Assembly (NCBI RefSeq): GCF_014196515.1
Contig: NZ_JACIDV010000010.1
Coordinates: forward strand, 1 to 64,000
Origin: Rhizobium skierniewicense
Lineage (GTDB): Bacteria; Pseudomonadota; Alphaproteobacteria; Rhizobiales; Rhizobiaceae
Reading direction: 5' to 3'
Length of the DNA: 64,000 bases
The first letter of the stretch is position 1, and each line of letters begins with the position of its first letter. Below the pieces are notes generated by a model, which was given only the letters and a program-made list of their open reading frames with translations, made no database searches and was not told the origin of the DNA. This document shows, piece after piece, positions 46,321-56,053 of the stretch. The translations under genes and the position numbers were made by a program.

Positions 46321-46812
46321 ATGCACTCAACCAGATTGCGAACAAACGAAGTCGCGGTCACGCTACCCGAAGAAGGCGACGCATCGCTTTTCTTTGTTGG
46401 AAAGATCCGGACCCCTTGGAAAAGTCGAGCTGACACTCCTCGGCAGGGCAGTGAATCCGGGCCACTATGCACACTTGAAATTTCAGAACCGTGGGCCGTG
46501 GCGCTAAAGGGGGTCGAGGCGTATTCGCAACTTGAGGTTCTATATTGGTTGCACCAGTCACCACGCGATATCGTCCTACTAAGTCCCGCTGACGATGGAG
46601 AGATTCACGGTGCTTTCTCCCTACGAGCACCTGTGAGGCCCAATCCGATCGGAACATCGATTGTGAAAGTGGAGAGGGTATCTGGGAACTCGATTGTTGT
46701 ACGTGGTCTTGATTGCCTGGATGGAACACCGCTGTTGGATATAAAACCGGACCGCTCGCTATCAAAGCCGCTAGCCCCGGTGAGGAAAAGGTTCTCGATT
46801 CCTGCCGTCTGA
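46321..46812 (+). CDS. virR: VirR, TsaA/TrmO-family SAM-binding protein
   Basis: A 163-residue protein of the UPF0066/TsaA family: FFVGKIRTPWKSRADTPRQG, LLYWLHQSPRDIVLL-type core, then the signature FSLRAPVRPNPIGTSIVKVE and LDCLDGTPLLDIKP. Family members such as TrmO use S-adenosylmethionine to N-methylate t6A in tRNA. VirR is an annotated Ti plasmid member of unknown role. The ATG at 46321 was chosen over a TTG five codons upstream. An adjacent vir box implies VirG control. Confidence 0.85.
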   Translation: MHSTRLRTNEVAVTLPEEGDASLFFVGKIRTPWKSRADTPRQGSESGPLCTLEISEPWAVALKGVEAYSQLEVLYWLHQSPRDIVLLSPADDGEIHGAFSLRAPVRPNPIGTSIVKVERVSGNSIVVRGLDCLDGTPLLDIKPDRSLSKPLAPVRKRFSIPAV

Positions 46813-46924
46813 CTGGCACGATGTACCACTCTTCCTTCCACAGAAAAATCAGCCGGTCGCGAAAGGCATTTCCGATGGTTTAGGCTCTGATGACAAAGTG
46901 GTCACCAGAAGCGGGATTCATGAC

Positions 46925-47290
46925 TGCCTTTGAGGAGGCAGTTTCGGCTCGCGGGGACCTCACGGATATGGAATGATGGATCATCGAGGCGCTACTGCCC
47001 AACGAACGCGGTAGAAAGTCTCGACCGTCGCACGATAATCGGCAGTATCTGAACGGCATGCTGCATGTTCTCCGGCCCGGTTGTCCCTGACGCGACATGC
47101 ATGAGCGCCACGGAAAATGGTATTCCGTTTATGTACGCTTCTGCCATTGGGCCGAACGGGGTATTTGGGACGCTCTCCTTGAGACCTTGTTCGAACTTGG
47201 GCTGACGGATGACTGGCACACATAATCGATAGCACGACAGTTCGTGGCCGTCCTCGTCGTCACTCCACGCGCCCGCTGCGGCTCCGCCCA
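46925..47290 (+). mobile_element. IS5-family transposase remnant
   Basis: Read through stops, the plus strand encodes DLTDME(stop)WIIEALLPNERGRK, SRPSHDNRQYLNGMLHVLRP, GCP(stop)RDMHERHGKWYSV, WAERGIWDALLETLFELGLT. This is the N-terminal part of an IS5/IS427-group transposase (normally EWWIIEALLP and GCPWRDMHERYG). Both stops are TGA where TGG is expected. A frameshift near 47222 separates it from IDSTTVRG. No terminal inverted repeats were identified. Confidence 0.8.
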
Positions 47291-47323
47291 ACTGTCAAAG
47301 CGTATTGAGGACATAACCGAGAG

Positions 47324-47500
47324 TTGGAAGTGATCCTGCGTCAGTGGGCAGGCATCCAGACGGTATGGGAGAAGTTGACCTGCCACAAGTGCCAAAGGAT
47401 TACGCGGCCACAGCCCTCCTTCCGTGTGACGCAACCCGGCTCATCGCCGACTCTTTTTCGAGACATAACTGGACAACCTAAGCGTATTGCGATCACCGTG
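47324..47500 (+). mobile_element. IS66 TnpC fragment
   Basis: About 55 residues (WEKLTCHKCQRITRPQPSFR, VTQPGSSPTLF) resemble the zinc-finger region of IS66 TnpC (LTCRDCEKISQPPAPFHVIARG). It has neither a start nor the catalytic domain, and it abuts the 3' end of traR. Confidence 0.6.
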
Positions 47501-47526
47501 TCACGTCGCGATTGTTGCGTTGACTT

Positions 47527-48231
47527 TCAAATGAGTTTTCGTCGGATTGCCAGCGCTATCAGATGCGCCTTGGAGTGGACGTCGAAGCGTTTCATGGCTT
47601 CGCGAAGTTTGACACGGACGCTGTTGTACTTGACCCCTTCGACGTCAGCGATCTCCTCCATCGTCATGCCAACGGCGATCCATCGGAGATAAGACGCCTC
47701 CTTCGGATCGAGCCATGCGGCATCTTCTGCCGTAGGCGTGGTGCGAAGGTATGAGATGCGGGCATGGATCTGCCCGATGGTTGATGCCGCTGCAACTGCA
47801 TCGATTTCCCGATCCAGATCAATCACCGGCTTATCCGATGCCAGCGTGAACATCGACATCGAGCCGTTGGCAGTCCTGATGGGTATGGTGATGCCGGAGC
47901 GGATGCCGAAATCGGCTGCGCGAGCATAGAAAGAACGCTCGTCTCTCGACAGCGACGGTCGTTCCTGCTCGCCCGACCAGGTAAAGATGTGCTTCCTGGA
48001 CCTTGCGCGTTTGACGACCGGATCGAGAGCCACTAACTTCTTGTCGAAATAGGTTGATTGCCACTCGCGATGATAGTTGGTCACGGCAGTGATATGCCTG
48101 TGCTGGATATGGAGATAGGCATAACCTGTGAAGCCGAAATGCTCTGCGATATCCGCCAGCCCCGTCTTCAGGATGCATTCATCGCCTTCGATCGCGGCAA
48201 GATCCGTCAGCTTGTCCAGCCAGTGTTGCAT
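47527..48231 (-). CDS. traR: TraR quorum-sensing activator of conjugation
   Basis: A 234-residue LuxR-family regulator matching Ti TraR over its full length. The N-terminal autoinducer domain contains the ligand-pocket residues (Trp57 and Tyr61 region [14 protein letters not shown]; Asp70 region LDPVV). The C-terminal HTH reads [30 protein letters not shown]. It binds 3-oxo-C8-HSL and activates tra boxes. It is the last gene of a minus-strand arc-like operon whose promoter region faces accR, which ties conjugation to agrocinopines. Confidence 0.96.
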   Translation of the reverse strand: MQHWLDKLTDLAAIEGDECILKTGLADIAEHFGFTGYAYLHIQHRHITAVTNYHREWQSTYFDKKLVALDPVVKRARSRKHIFTWSGEQERPSLSRDERSFYARAADFGIRSGITIPIRTANGSMSMFTLASDKPVIDLDREIDAVAAASTIGQIHARISYLRTTPTAEDAAWLDPKEASYLRWIAVGMTMEEIADVEGVKYNSVRVKLREAMKRFDVHSKAHLIALAIRRKLI

Positions 48232-48244
48232 TCTTCATCTCCGT

Positions 48245-48553
48245 CTAATCGTTGCCATTATCCTTGTCGTCATTGTTTGTCCGACAGCTGCCGATCGGGA
48301 GCGATGTGGAGTGTTCCAAATCAGGTCGGCCAAAGCGTCGCACGTCCCGCCATCTTCCCAGTCGGGGATCGACCGTCGTATGATCTATGGGATGAAAACC
48401 GGCGTTGGAAAAATCTATCGTGGCAAAAGCGGGGAGGGCATAAAGACCACCAAACAAGCCAGCAAACTTGCTCTCTATCAAGGTCTTGAGGTTCGGAAAG
48501 CCTCCACCACTTAACCGGTCGACATAGGCGAATAGCTGTACTTTGTTCTTCAT
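48245..48553 (-). pseudogene. Sucrose phosphorylase (splA-like) remnant
   Basis: The first 70 residues (MKNKVQLFAYVDRLSGGGFP, SKFAGLFGGLYALPAFATID, GFHPIDHTTVDPRLGRWRDV) match the N-terminus of GH13 sucrose phosphorylase, which normally has about 490 residues. The frame then degenerates and stops at 48245. All catalytic residues are missing. In pTiC58 a sucrose phosphorylase gene precedes traR in the arc operon (recalled), so this is a deleted version, 14 bases before traR. Confidence 0.8.
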
Positions 48554-48605
48554 TTTGAACTTCCGATGGTTTGCGTGGGTACGAGGCGTATTGATCCAGT
48601 GTAGG

Positions 48606-50257
48606 TCAGGTTATCGAGTCGCGAGCAATGATACGGCTTTCACCGAGCAGTCCTTGTTCGTCCATGATCGGATGGGCGACGGATACGAGGTGGGCGTTGA
48701 TCCGTTTGAGATCGCGCAGGATGTCGAGATGAAGCGAACTGGTTTGCAGGCTGTCGGCGCGTCCGTGACGCAACCGCTCAAGGTGACGCTCGGAAGATCG
48801 TTTCTCCATCTGGCGCACCTCGATCTTGCGTTCCATGAGTTGGCGGGCAAGGTTGACATGCGGGTGACGAAGATCGTCTGTGCGATCCTGAGATTGTCTA
48901 TGGTCAGCTGGAAAAACTGCTGAAGCTCGACAAAGCCGTCATCGGAGAACTTGAGGCCGTGCCCGATCTTCTTGGTTACCGCCTGCAAGAGACCTTTCTC
49001 TATGATGTCGCCGATGTGTTCGAGGTTTGTGGCGTAGTCGATGATGACGATCGAACGGCGCCCTTCGTCTTCTGACAATCCGGACCGACCAAGTTTGGAA
49101 AGGTAGACCTTGACCTCCTGTTGCAACCGGTCGACCTGATGTTCGATCTGAGAAATATCCTTTAGCCTCGATGCGTTATTCTGCTCAAAAGCATCAGAGA
49201 CTTTCAAAAGCATTCTTTCGATCAGATCTCCGACACCAAGCACCTCGCGTGTAGCACTGGTGAGGGCCACGATCGGTGTCGACAGTTCGTCGGCGTCGAG
49301 AAATTTTGGACCGTTTTCCGTCTGGGCCTTATCAGGGATTAGAATGGTCATCCACCGTGCGATGAGCCGCGAAAAGGGCCATCTGAGCAACGCGAGGGCG
49401 ATGTTGAAGGCCAGGTACGCATCGACGGGAAGCTCGGAGTAGGGCAGGGGTAACATGGACAGCCAGTCGGCGAGAATTCCCGCTCCGGGAAGGGTAACGA
49501 CGCAGCCAATGGCCCGTACGAGCAAGTTACCGAGCGTCACACGCCGGGCGGCTACCGATCCCGACAATGCGGCAATCACCGGCGGAACAGCGCCACCCAA
49601 ACTGGCCCCTAGAACCAATGCAACGACAAGGCCGCCGGATAGAATGCCGGTAGACGCCATCGACAGGATAAGAACGACCGCAGCGAGGCTTGAGGACGAT
49701 GCAAGGGCAATCGCCGCCGAGAGGATAATGGCGACCGGCCATGCGTTGTCGAGGAGCCCGATGAAGGCCGCAAGCGCTGCTGAATGGCGCAGCGGCTCGG
49801 TCGCTGGACTGAGAAGATGAAGAGAAAGCAACATCAGCGCAATACCGATAAGGGCGGTTCCAGCGCCCTGACGCGACGTTGTTCCGCCTCGATAAAGAAT
49901 GATTCCCACAGCAAGCAAGACAGGCGAAACCCATTCGATTCCGGTAGCAACGATCCATGCTGTTACTGCGGTGCCGACATTGGCTGCCAGCAGCACGACC
50001 TGCGCCATGCGCGGCTTGATCAGTTCTCGCTCAACAAATGAAGAGACCATCAGCGCTGTGGCCGTAGAACTCTGCAGTGCTACGGTCGCGACAAAGCCTG
50101 CAAGAAATGATCGTGTGCTGCTCCTTGTTCCGGTTGCGAGACCGGTGCGAAGCTTGGAACCAAGCGTCCGGGACGCTCCTTCCTTGACCTGCGAAAGGCC
50201 GAACAGCAGCAGAGCAACTGCCCCGAACAGGTTGATCATGACGATTGTCGACTCCAA
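48606..50257 (-). pseudogene. Na+/phosphate cotransporter (NptA/PhoU-type) with C-terminal frameshift
   Basis: The first 465 or so codons encode a Na/Pi cotransporter II protein: repeated membrane cores with the QSS motif (VALQSSTATALMVSSF) and a C-terminal PhoU-like helical domain (EVLGVGDLIERMLLKVSDAF). At about 48858 the frame changes. The native tail (NLARQLMERKIEVRQMEKRS to ESRIIARDSIT) continues in another frame to 48606, while the main frame runs on as unrelated sequence to 48611. One missing base in CGC-AAT-GTC would explain it. Transport helices are intact, so partial function is possible. Confidence 0.8.
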
Positions 50258-50718
50258 CGCCGCCGTCCTCAGTCTAAGCCGGTTTGGTAGGGACTATTGT
50301 CGAAGAGAACCCGGGGCGTGGAGACATTGAACCGGTGGGCGAGCTGGGAGGAAAGCTGCCCACCGGCCTCCCGCCTGCGCCGCCTCGCATACAGGAAGAA
50401 TTTGCTGGAGGTCCAGAAGTTCGAGGCCGTTCAGCTTCAATCAATCGTGCACGTGGCATAGGCACTCTCCCAAAGTTCATCTCAGGCAAAACAGGCGCAG
50501 GGGCCCATTTGGCCTAAGTAACGAATGAGCGGTTTCGCTCACTCGACCAATCGCTTACAGGGCGGACGCGGCTGTGTTAAAGCTCGGCGGGGAAATCTTA
50601 TACGCTGTAGTACTCTGTTGCAACGCAACAAAACCGTCATCAAACTTTCATTTGACGAAGAACGATAACGCTCATAATGTGAGCGATATAGATCATTCTT
50701 GGGTGAAAGGGAAGTGTT
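50258..50718. promoter_or_regulatory. accR-arc divergent promoter region
   Basis: A 461-base gap. A perfect inverted repeat cgctca-taatg-tgagcg at 50669-50685 lies 33 bases before the accR GTG and is a candidate AccR operator. An AT-richer stretch with gttgcaacgcaac (about 50619-50631) lies further left. Short open frames here are not convincing genes. Confidence 0.55.
50669..50685. promoter_or_regulatory. Candidate AccR operator
   Basis: A 6-bp perfect inverted repeat with a 5-base spacer (cgctca-taatg-tgagcg) just upstream of accR. Repression of both acc and arc by AccR is established for pTiC58; the site assignment here is by position and symmetry. Confidence 0.5.
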
Positions 50719-51492
50719 GTGTTCAACTCGACGCAGGACCGCCAGGCTAAAATCGTCGAGCTGTTGCGAGGCGAACAGTTTCTGTCCATCGGCAAGCTAA
50801 CCGACCACTTCGAGATATCAGTGGCGACCGCCCGGAGGGATCTGAGTGAACTCCATGAGGCCGGTCTTTTGCGCCGGACACACGGCGGAGCAGTCAGCGT
50901 TTCCCAAGTCGCTCAAGACAAGCCGAACGCGGCTCGCGCCGTTTCGCATCAGGCCGAAAAAGCGGTGATCGCTGCGGCGGCCGCGGCGATGATAAAGGAC
51001 GGCGACGCTGTTCTGCTTGATGCCGGTACCACTGCCTTGGAGGTCGCAAAGCATATTTCCGGGCGCGCTGGCCTGACGCTGATCTCGAACGGCACAGACA
51101 TCGTTGCCGAACTGATCCGAGGCGAAACGAAAAACGTCTATTCAGTCGGCGGGGAATATACCGAAACCAACCGGTCCTTCAGAGGTCCGCTCGCCGAGCA
51201 GTTCATCCGACAATTCAATGTCGACAAGCTGATCCTCAATGCCAGCTCGATCGATCTGGATCGGGGATTGATCTGTACGGCGTCGCCACTGAACGCGAGC
51301 GTCCAGAAGGCGATGATTGAGGTCGCAAGCCGCGTCATTGTCGTTGCGGATCATTCAAAGTTCACGAAATCAAGCCTCTCGGTGACCGCCAGGATAGAGG
51401 ACGTCGGGGTCATCGTCACCGATGCCGGCGCCAGAAGCATCATTGAGACAGTACCGGAAAAGCTGCGGAAGAAGCTCGTCATCGCGAACTAG
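50719..51492 (+). CDS. accR: AccR repressor of agrocinopine catabolism
   Basis: A 257-residue DeoR/GlpR-family repressor. It has an N-terminal winged HTH (KLTDHFEISVATARRDLSEL, HEAGLLRRTHGGAV) and a C-terminal sugar-phosphate-type sensor domain (DGDAVLLDAGTTALEVAKHI; VVADHSKF). It resembles pTiC58 AccR throughout. It starts with GTG at 50719 preceded by aaaggga. It represses acc and, divergently, arc with traR, until an agrocinopine-derived sugar phosphate is present. Confidence 0.95.
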   Translation: MFNSTQDRQAKIVELLRGEQFLSIGKLTDHFEISVATARRDLSELHEAGLLRRTHGGAVSVSQVAQDKPNAARAVSHQAEKAVIAAAAAAMIKDGDAVLLDAGTTALEVAKHISGRAGLTLISNGTDIVAELIRGETKNVYSVGGEYTETNRSFRGPLAEQFIRQFNVDKLILNASSIDLDRGLICTASPLNASVQKAMIEVASRVIVVADHSKFTKSSLSVTARIEDVGVIVTDAGARSIIETVPEKLRKKLVIAN

Positions 51493-51552
51493 GTTCGAAG
51501 TCCGCGCAATCGCACAAACACTCTTTAGAAAGAGCAGGGAGAGGACAACCAG

Positions 51553-53118
51553 ATGCGTAAGACCAGTCGCAGAAGTTTTATGATGGGCGCCGGGGCGATA
51601 GCTCTCGCGTCAACCGCAGGCGGAAATTTTGCATCTGCCGCGGATCGTCGCGCGTTGCGCATCGGTGTAAATGGGCTACCTCCGTCGCTGGAGCCGATCA
51701 ACGGCATTAGCAACACCGGCCCGCGTATCATCAACCAGATTTTTGATGCCTTGATCCGGCGCGACTATTTTGCGGATGGTGCCAAAGGCAACAATATCAA
51801 GCTTGTGCCGGCACTCGCTGAAAGCTTCGAACGGATTGACGACAAGTCCATCCGGTTCAAGCTTCGGCAAGGCGTCAAATTTCACAACGGCGCCGAGATG
51901 ACGGCGGAAGATGTTGCGTTCACCTTCTCTTCTGAGCGGCTGTGGGGTGACGAAGCGATCAAGACGGTTCCGAATGGCCGAAATTTTTCTCCCAACTGGG
52001 ACGAGCCGGTCGTGGAAGACAAGTACACCGTCGTTTTGCGTACCAAGACGCCGTCCTATCTCATCGAGAAATATCTCGGCTCCTGGCTCGGCCCGATCGT
52101 CCCGAAGGAGTATTACAAGAGCCTCGGTGCAGTTGCCTTCGGTAACAAGCCGATCGGCACAGGGCCATACAAGTTCAGGGAGCTTGTCGCTAACGATCAT
52201 GTGACGTTGGAAGCGAATGACGGTTACTGGGGCGATAAGCCTACGGCCTCGACAATCACTTACCAGGTCGTAGCGGAGCCAGCCACGCGCGTGGCCGGTC
52301 TGATCAGTGGTGAGTATGACATCATCACGACGTTGACGCCGGACGACATGGCGTTGGTTGACGGCTACTCTGACCTCGAAACGCGTGGCACGCTGATCGA
52401 GAACCTCCATATGTTCACGTTCAACATGAACCAGCCAATCTTCCAGAACAAGACTTTGCGTCGTGCTCTGGCGCTTGCTGTCAATCGGCCGCTTATCGTC
52501 GAGGCTTTGTGGAAGAATAAGGCTTCCATACCGAACGGCTTTAATTTCCCGCATTACGGCGCGACTTACGACCCGAAGCGGAAGCCTATGGAATTCAACC
52601 TCAAAGAGGCCAAGCGTCTTGTCAAGGAAAGCGGTTACGACGGCACCCCGATCACCTATCATACGATGGGCAACTATTACGCCAACGCTGTCCCCGCGTT
52701 GATGATGATGATTGAGATGTGGAAAGCCGCCGGCATCACCGTCGTGCCGAAGATCTTTGCGCCGGGGACGACACCCAAGGACTCCGACATTCTAATCCGC
52801 AACTGGTCGAACGGCCAGTGGCTGACGGACGGCCTCACAACGATGGTATCGGAATTTGGTCCTGGCCGCGGTGTCCAGAAGCGCTGGGGTTGGAAGGCAC
52901 CTGCAGAGTTCAACAACCTCTGCGACCAGGTGGCCCAGCTGAAGGATGGCGAAGAGCGTTCCGCAGCCTTCAACCGCCTTCGTGATATCTTCGAGGACGA
53001 AGCTCCTGCTGTCCTGATGTATCAGCCTTACGATGTCTACGCTGCACGCAAAGACGTCCAGTGGAGTCCTGTTTCATTCGAGACCATGGAATTCCGCGGA
53101 AACCTCAATTTCAAATAA
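51553..53118 (+). CDS. accA: AccA agrocinopine-binding periplasmic protein
   Basis: A 521-residue family 5 solute-binding protein. The N-terminus has a twin-arginine signal (TSRRSFMMGAGA) with cleavage near AAD at about residues 29-31. The mature protein shows the SBP_bac_5 signature LAESFERIDDKSIRFKLRQG and VKFHNGAEMTAEDVAFTF. It captures agrocinopine (and in C58 also agrocin 84) for the AccBCDE transporter. Aggaggacaa-type ribosome-binding sequence precedes it. Confidence 0.95.
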   Translation: MRKTSRRSFMMGAGAIALASTAGGNFASAADRRALRIGVNGLPPSLEPINGISNTGPRIINQIFDALIRRDYFADGAKGNNIKLVPALAESFERIDDKSIRFKLRQGVKFHNGAEMTAEDVAFTFSSERLWGDEAIKTVPNGRNFSPNWDEPVVEDKYTVVLRTKTPSYLIEKYLGSWLGPIVPKEYYKSLGAVAFGNKPIGTGPYKFRELVANDHVTLEANDGYWGDKPTASTITYQVVAEPATRVAGLISGEYDIITTLTPDDMALVDGYSDLETRGTLIENLHMFTFNMNQPIFQNKTLRRALALAVNRPLIVEALWKNKASIPNGFNFPHYGATYDPKRKPMEFNLKEAKRLVKESGYDGTPITYHTMGNYYANAVPALMMMIEMWKAAGITVVPKIFAPGTTPKDSDILIRNWSNGQWLTDGLTTMVSEFGPGRGVQKRWGWKAPAEFNNLCDQVAQLKDGEERSAAFNRLRDIFEDEAPAVLMYQPYDVYAARKDVQWSPVSFETMEFRGNLNFK

Positions 53119-53174
53119 CAACAATCCAACGAGATGGCGGTGCGCATCCGTGCGCACCGCTCAGGGAGGATGAA

Positions 53175-54122
53175 ATGTCTACTTTGTTGAATGTTCGTGA
53201 TCTCGTGGTCGAGGTGCCGGCCCGCAATATCCGGATTATCGACGGTGTCAGTTTCTCTTTGGAAGCCGGCCAGACGCTGGGGCTCGTTGGCGAGTCTGGT
53301 TGTGGAAAAAGCATGACGTGCTACGCGGTGGGCAACATGCTTCCGCGGGGAATTGCGAAAACCGGCGGATCAATCGAATTCGGAGCGAACCGGACGGCGT
53401 CCGCCAAATCCGGCAAGCCGACGATCGCGATGATCTTTCAGGACCCGACAAGCAGCCTGAACCCGGTCCACACGATCGGCTACTACCTGGAGTCCGCCCT
53501 TTACCGCCACCAGGGTCTGAAAGGCATTGATGCTCGGCTGGAAGCGATGCGGCTTCTTGAGCGTGTCGGTATCGATCGGGCCAAAAGCCGGCTGCGATCC
53601 TACCCGCATCAATTCTCCGGCGGCATGAACCAGCGCGTTATGATCGCCCATGCTCTGGCAGCAAAGCCCCAACTTTTGATCGCCGACGAGCCGACGACGG
53701 CGCTCGATGTGACGATGCAGGCACAGATCCTTCATCTGCTCGAAGAACTGAAAGCCGAGACCGGCATGGCGCTGATTATTGTATCCCACGATCTAGGTGT
53801 TATCGCGCGTCTCGCCGATAGGGCGGCAGTGATGTACTGCGGAAAAATCGTCGAGACGGCGCCCGTTGCGGAATTGTTTGAAAGACCGGCCCATCCGTAT
53901 GCTCGCGCTCTGATCGAATGCATGCCGAGTATCGAGGCGGACGATCTCGAACCGCCGGTCCCGATCCCCGGATCTGTACCGCTACTCGATAACCTTCCCC
54001 AGGGCTGTTATTTCCATCCGCGCTGTTTGCGAGCGACGGCAGAATGTTCGACGCGGTTTCCGGCGCCTGCGAATGTCGGCTTCGCGCATGAAGCGGCCTG
54101 TTATCATCCGGTGGCTGCATGA
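53175..54122 (+). CDS. accB: AccB ABC transporter ATPase
   Basis: A 315-residue DppD/OppD-type ATPase: Walker A GESGCGKS at about residues 37-44, Q-loop [11 protein letters not shown], signature FSGGMNQRV, Walker [13 protein letters not shown], and the C-terminal oligopeptide-transporter Cys cluster region (GCYFHPRC). It starts at 53175 after gggaggatga. It pairs with AccC to energise agrocinopine uptake. Confidence 0.94.
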   Translation: MSTLLNVRDLVVEVPARNIRIIDGVSFSLEAGQTLGLVGESGCGKSMTCYAVGNMLPRGIAKTGGSIEFGANRTASAKSGKPTIAMIFQDPTSSLNPVHTIGYYLESALYRHQGLKGIDARLEAMRLLERVGIDRAKSRLRSYPHQFSGGMNQRVMIAHALAAKPQLLIADEPTTALDVTMQAQILHLLEELKAETGMALIIVSHDLGVIARLADRAAVMYCGKIVETAPVAELFERPAHPYARALIECMPSIEADDLEPPVPIPGSVPLLDNLPQGCYFHPRCLRATAECSTRFPAPANVGFAHEAACYHPVAA

Positions 54123-55135
54123 GCGCGCCCCTCCTCAAGACACGCGACTTGTCGAAGGCCTTCGGTCAGAAGACCGGCTTTTTCTCGAAGTCGACCAGCC
54201 TGTTTGCTTCCAGGAAGATCAATCTGGAACTGGCGCCCCGCGAGAGGCTCGGAATTGTCGGGGAATCCGGAAGTGGCAAATCGACACTCGGCAGACTTCT
54301 CCTCGGCCTGACACCGCCAACGAGCGGTGACATCTGGTTCGAAGGCGTGAACCACAAGGAACGGACTGCTCAGGACTGGAAGAACTTCCGCATACACACA
54401 TCGCTCGTTCAACAGAACCCCTTGTCGGCTTTGAATCCGCAGATGACCATCGGCGAGCAGATTGCCGAGGGCCTTATTGTCCATCACGTGACGGACCGAG
54501 CGGTTGCCTATGAGCGGGCTGCGGCCATGCTTGAGCGGGTCGGCCTGTCGAGCGTAATGATGGACCGCTATCCGCACCAGATGTCTGGCGGCCAAAGACA
54601 GCGCGTCGTTATCGCTCGGGCTCTCATCCTTGATCCGAAGCTGGTCGTCTTCGATGAAGCCGTATCCGCTCTAGATGTCTCCGTTCAGGCGCAGGTTGTG
54701 GCGCTGCTGCGGGAACTCTGGCGTGACTTAGATCTTGCCTACGTCTTTATTACCCACGACCTACGCATTGTTCGTCATCTCGTTGACCGGATTGCGGTGA
54801 TGTATCTGGGGTGCGTCGTCGAGACGGGTGATATCAGGTCGGTCTACCAATGGCCGCGTCATCCTTACACACGTGCGCTACTTGCATCTGTCCCTACCAT
54901 GGACCCGACTGTGCGCAACGTCGAACCGCCGATCAAGGGTGAGTTGGACATAACGAAAGCCGGTCAGGGCTGTGCTTTCCGTTCGCGCTGTCCGTTTGCT
55001 ATCGACAGATGCACGAATGAGACGCCAGCACTTCGATCGGTCGGGGACCAGCAGGTGGCATGCCATAGGGCTGAAGAGTTCCCTCGATCAATCGCTTCCT
55101 TGCCGGCAGACTCGCAGCAGAAGGAGATTGCCTAA
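54119..55135 (+). CDS. accC: AccC ABC transporter ATPase
   Basis: A 338-residue DppF/OppF-type ATPase: Walker A GESGSGKST, signature MSGGQRQRVVIARAL, Walker B LVVFDEAVSALDVS and a C-terminal GCAFRSRCPFAIDRC cluster. The ATG overlaps the accB stop. The usual DEP(T/V) of Walker B is DEA here, which keeps the catalytic Glu. Confidence 0.94.
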   Translation: MSAPLLKTRDLSKAFGQKTGFFSKSTSLFASRKINLELAPRERLGIVGESGSGKSTLGRLLLGLTPPTSGDIWFEGVNHKERTAQDWKNFRIHTSLVQQNPLSALNPQMTIGEQIAEGLIVHHVTDRAVAYERAAAMLERVGLSSVMMDRYPHQMSGGQRQRVVIARALILDPKLVVFDEAVSALDVSVQAQVVALLRELWRDLDLAYVFITHDLRIVRHLVDRIAVMYLGCVVETGDIRSVYQWPRHPYTRALLASVPTMDPTVRNVEPPIKGELDITKAGQGCAFRSRCPFAIDRCTNETPALRSVGDQQVACHRAEEFPRSIASLPADSQQKEIA

Positions 55136-56052
55136 TGGTGGCATTCATTTTTGCCCGCCTGGTCCGGGCTGTCATTGTGCTTGTATTCACCGTAACGCTT
55201 GTTTTTGTTGTTCTGCGCTTAAGCGGAGATGCCGCGCAACAGATGTTGCCTGACACTGCGAGCCCCGAGGCGTTGGCCGCCTTCCGGACCAAGTGGGGGC
55301 TCGATCGGTCTATTGTCGAGCAATACCTGATTTACGTCGTTAACGCATTGAGAGGCGATTTCGGGACTTCATACGCCGATGGCCGAGACGTCTTCGATGT
55401 CGTCAGTGAGCGAATCCCGAAAACGCTGCTTCTTACGGTCTCGGCCTTTGTTCTTAGCATGTTGATCGGAATTCCAGCCGGCATCCTTGCTGCGGTTCGG
55501 CGGGAGTCCGCTGTTGACAAGGGCGTCATGGCAGGCGCTGTACTCGGCTACAGCATTCCCAACTTTCTGCTGGGTCTTGTGTTTGTCTTTGTATTCGCTG
55601 TCTGGCTGCGGGTGCTCCCGAGCTCGGGAAGTTCGTCATGGAACCACGTGATCCTGCCGGTCGCGACATTTGCTTTGTTCAATGCCGCCGCCATTGCGCG
55701 GTTCATGCGCTCGACCCTGATCGATGTTCTTGGCCAACCTTACATCGCTGCGGCTCGCGCTGACGGCATCCCAAACTGGGAAATCATACTCCGCCATGCT
55801 TTGCCAAACGCGGCGATACCTATGGTGACCACGCTCGGCTTCACCGCTGGTGGACTGCTGGGCGGCGCCGTTCTGATCGAACCAGTGTTTGCGTGGCCGG
55901 GGCTCGGCAGCGGTTTCGTCGCGGCAACCAGCAGCGGCGACCTGTCGGTCGTTCAGGCAATGATCCTGCTCTTCACGGCATTTATGGTGACGATCAACCT
56001 GACCGTCGATGTCCTCTACGCGGTTCTCAACCCCAAAATCAGGAAGCACTGA
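55135..56052 (+). CDS. accD: AccD ABC transporter permease
   Basis: A 305-residue DppB-type permease with six predicted membrane helices (LVRAVIVLVFTVTLVFVVLR at the N-terminus) and the EAA-loop region QPYIAAARADGIPNWEIILR followed by HALPNAAIPMVT. It forms the channel with AccE. Its ATG touches the last base of the accC stop. Confidence 0.94.
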   Translation: MVAFIFARLVRAVIVLVFTVTLVFVVLRLSGDAAQQMLPDTASPEALAAFRTKWGLDRSIVEQYLIYVVNALRGDFGTSYADGRDVFDVVSERIPKTLLLTVSAFVLSMLIGIPAGILAAVRRESAVDKGVMAGAVLGYSIPNFLLGLVFVFVFAVWLRVLPSSGSSSWNHVILPVATFALFNAAAIARFMRSTLIDVLGQPYIAAARADGIPNWEIILRHALPNAAIPMVTTLGFTAGGLLGGAVLIEPVFAWPGLGSGFVAATSSGDLSVVQAMILLFTAFMVTINLTVDVLYAVLNPKIRKH

Positions 56053-56053
56053 C

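Noticed and set aside
51676-52662. 328-codon minus-strand open frame inside accA
   Set aside because: Antisense shadow of accA, no independent support.
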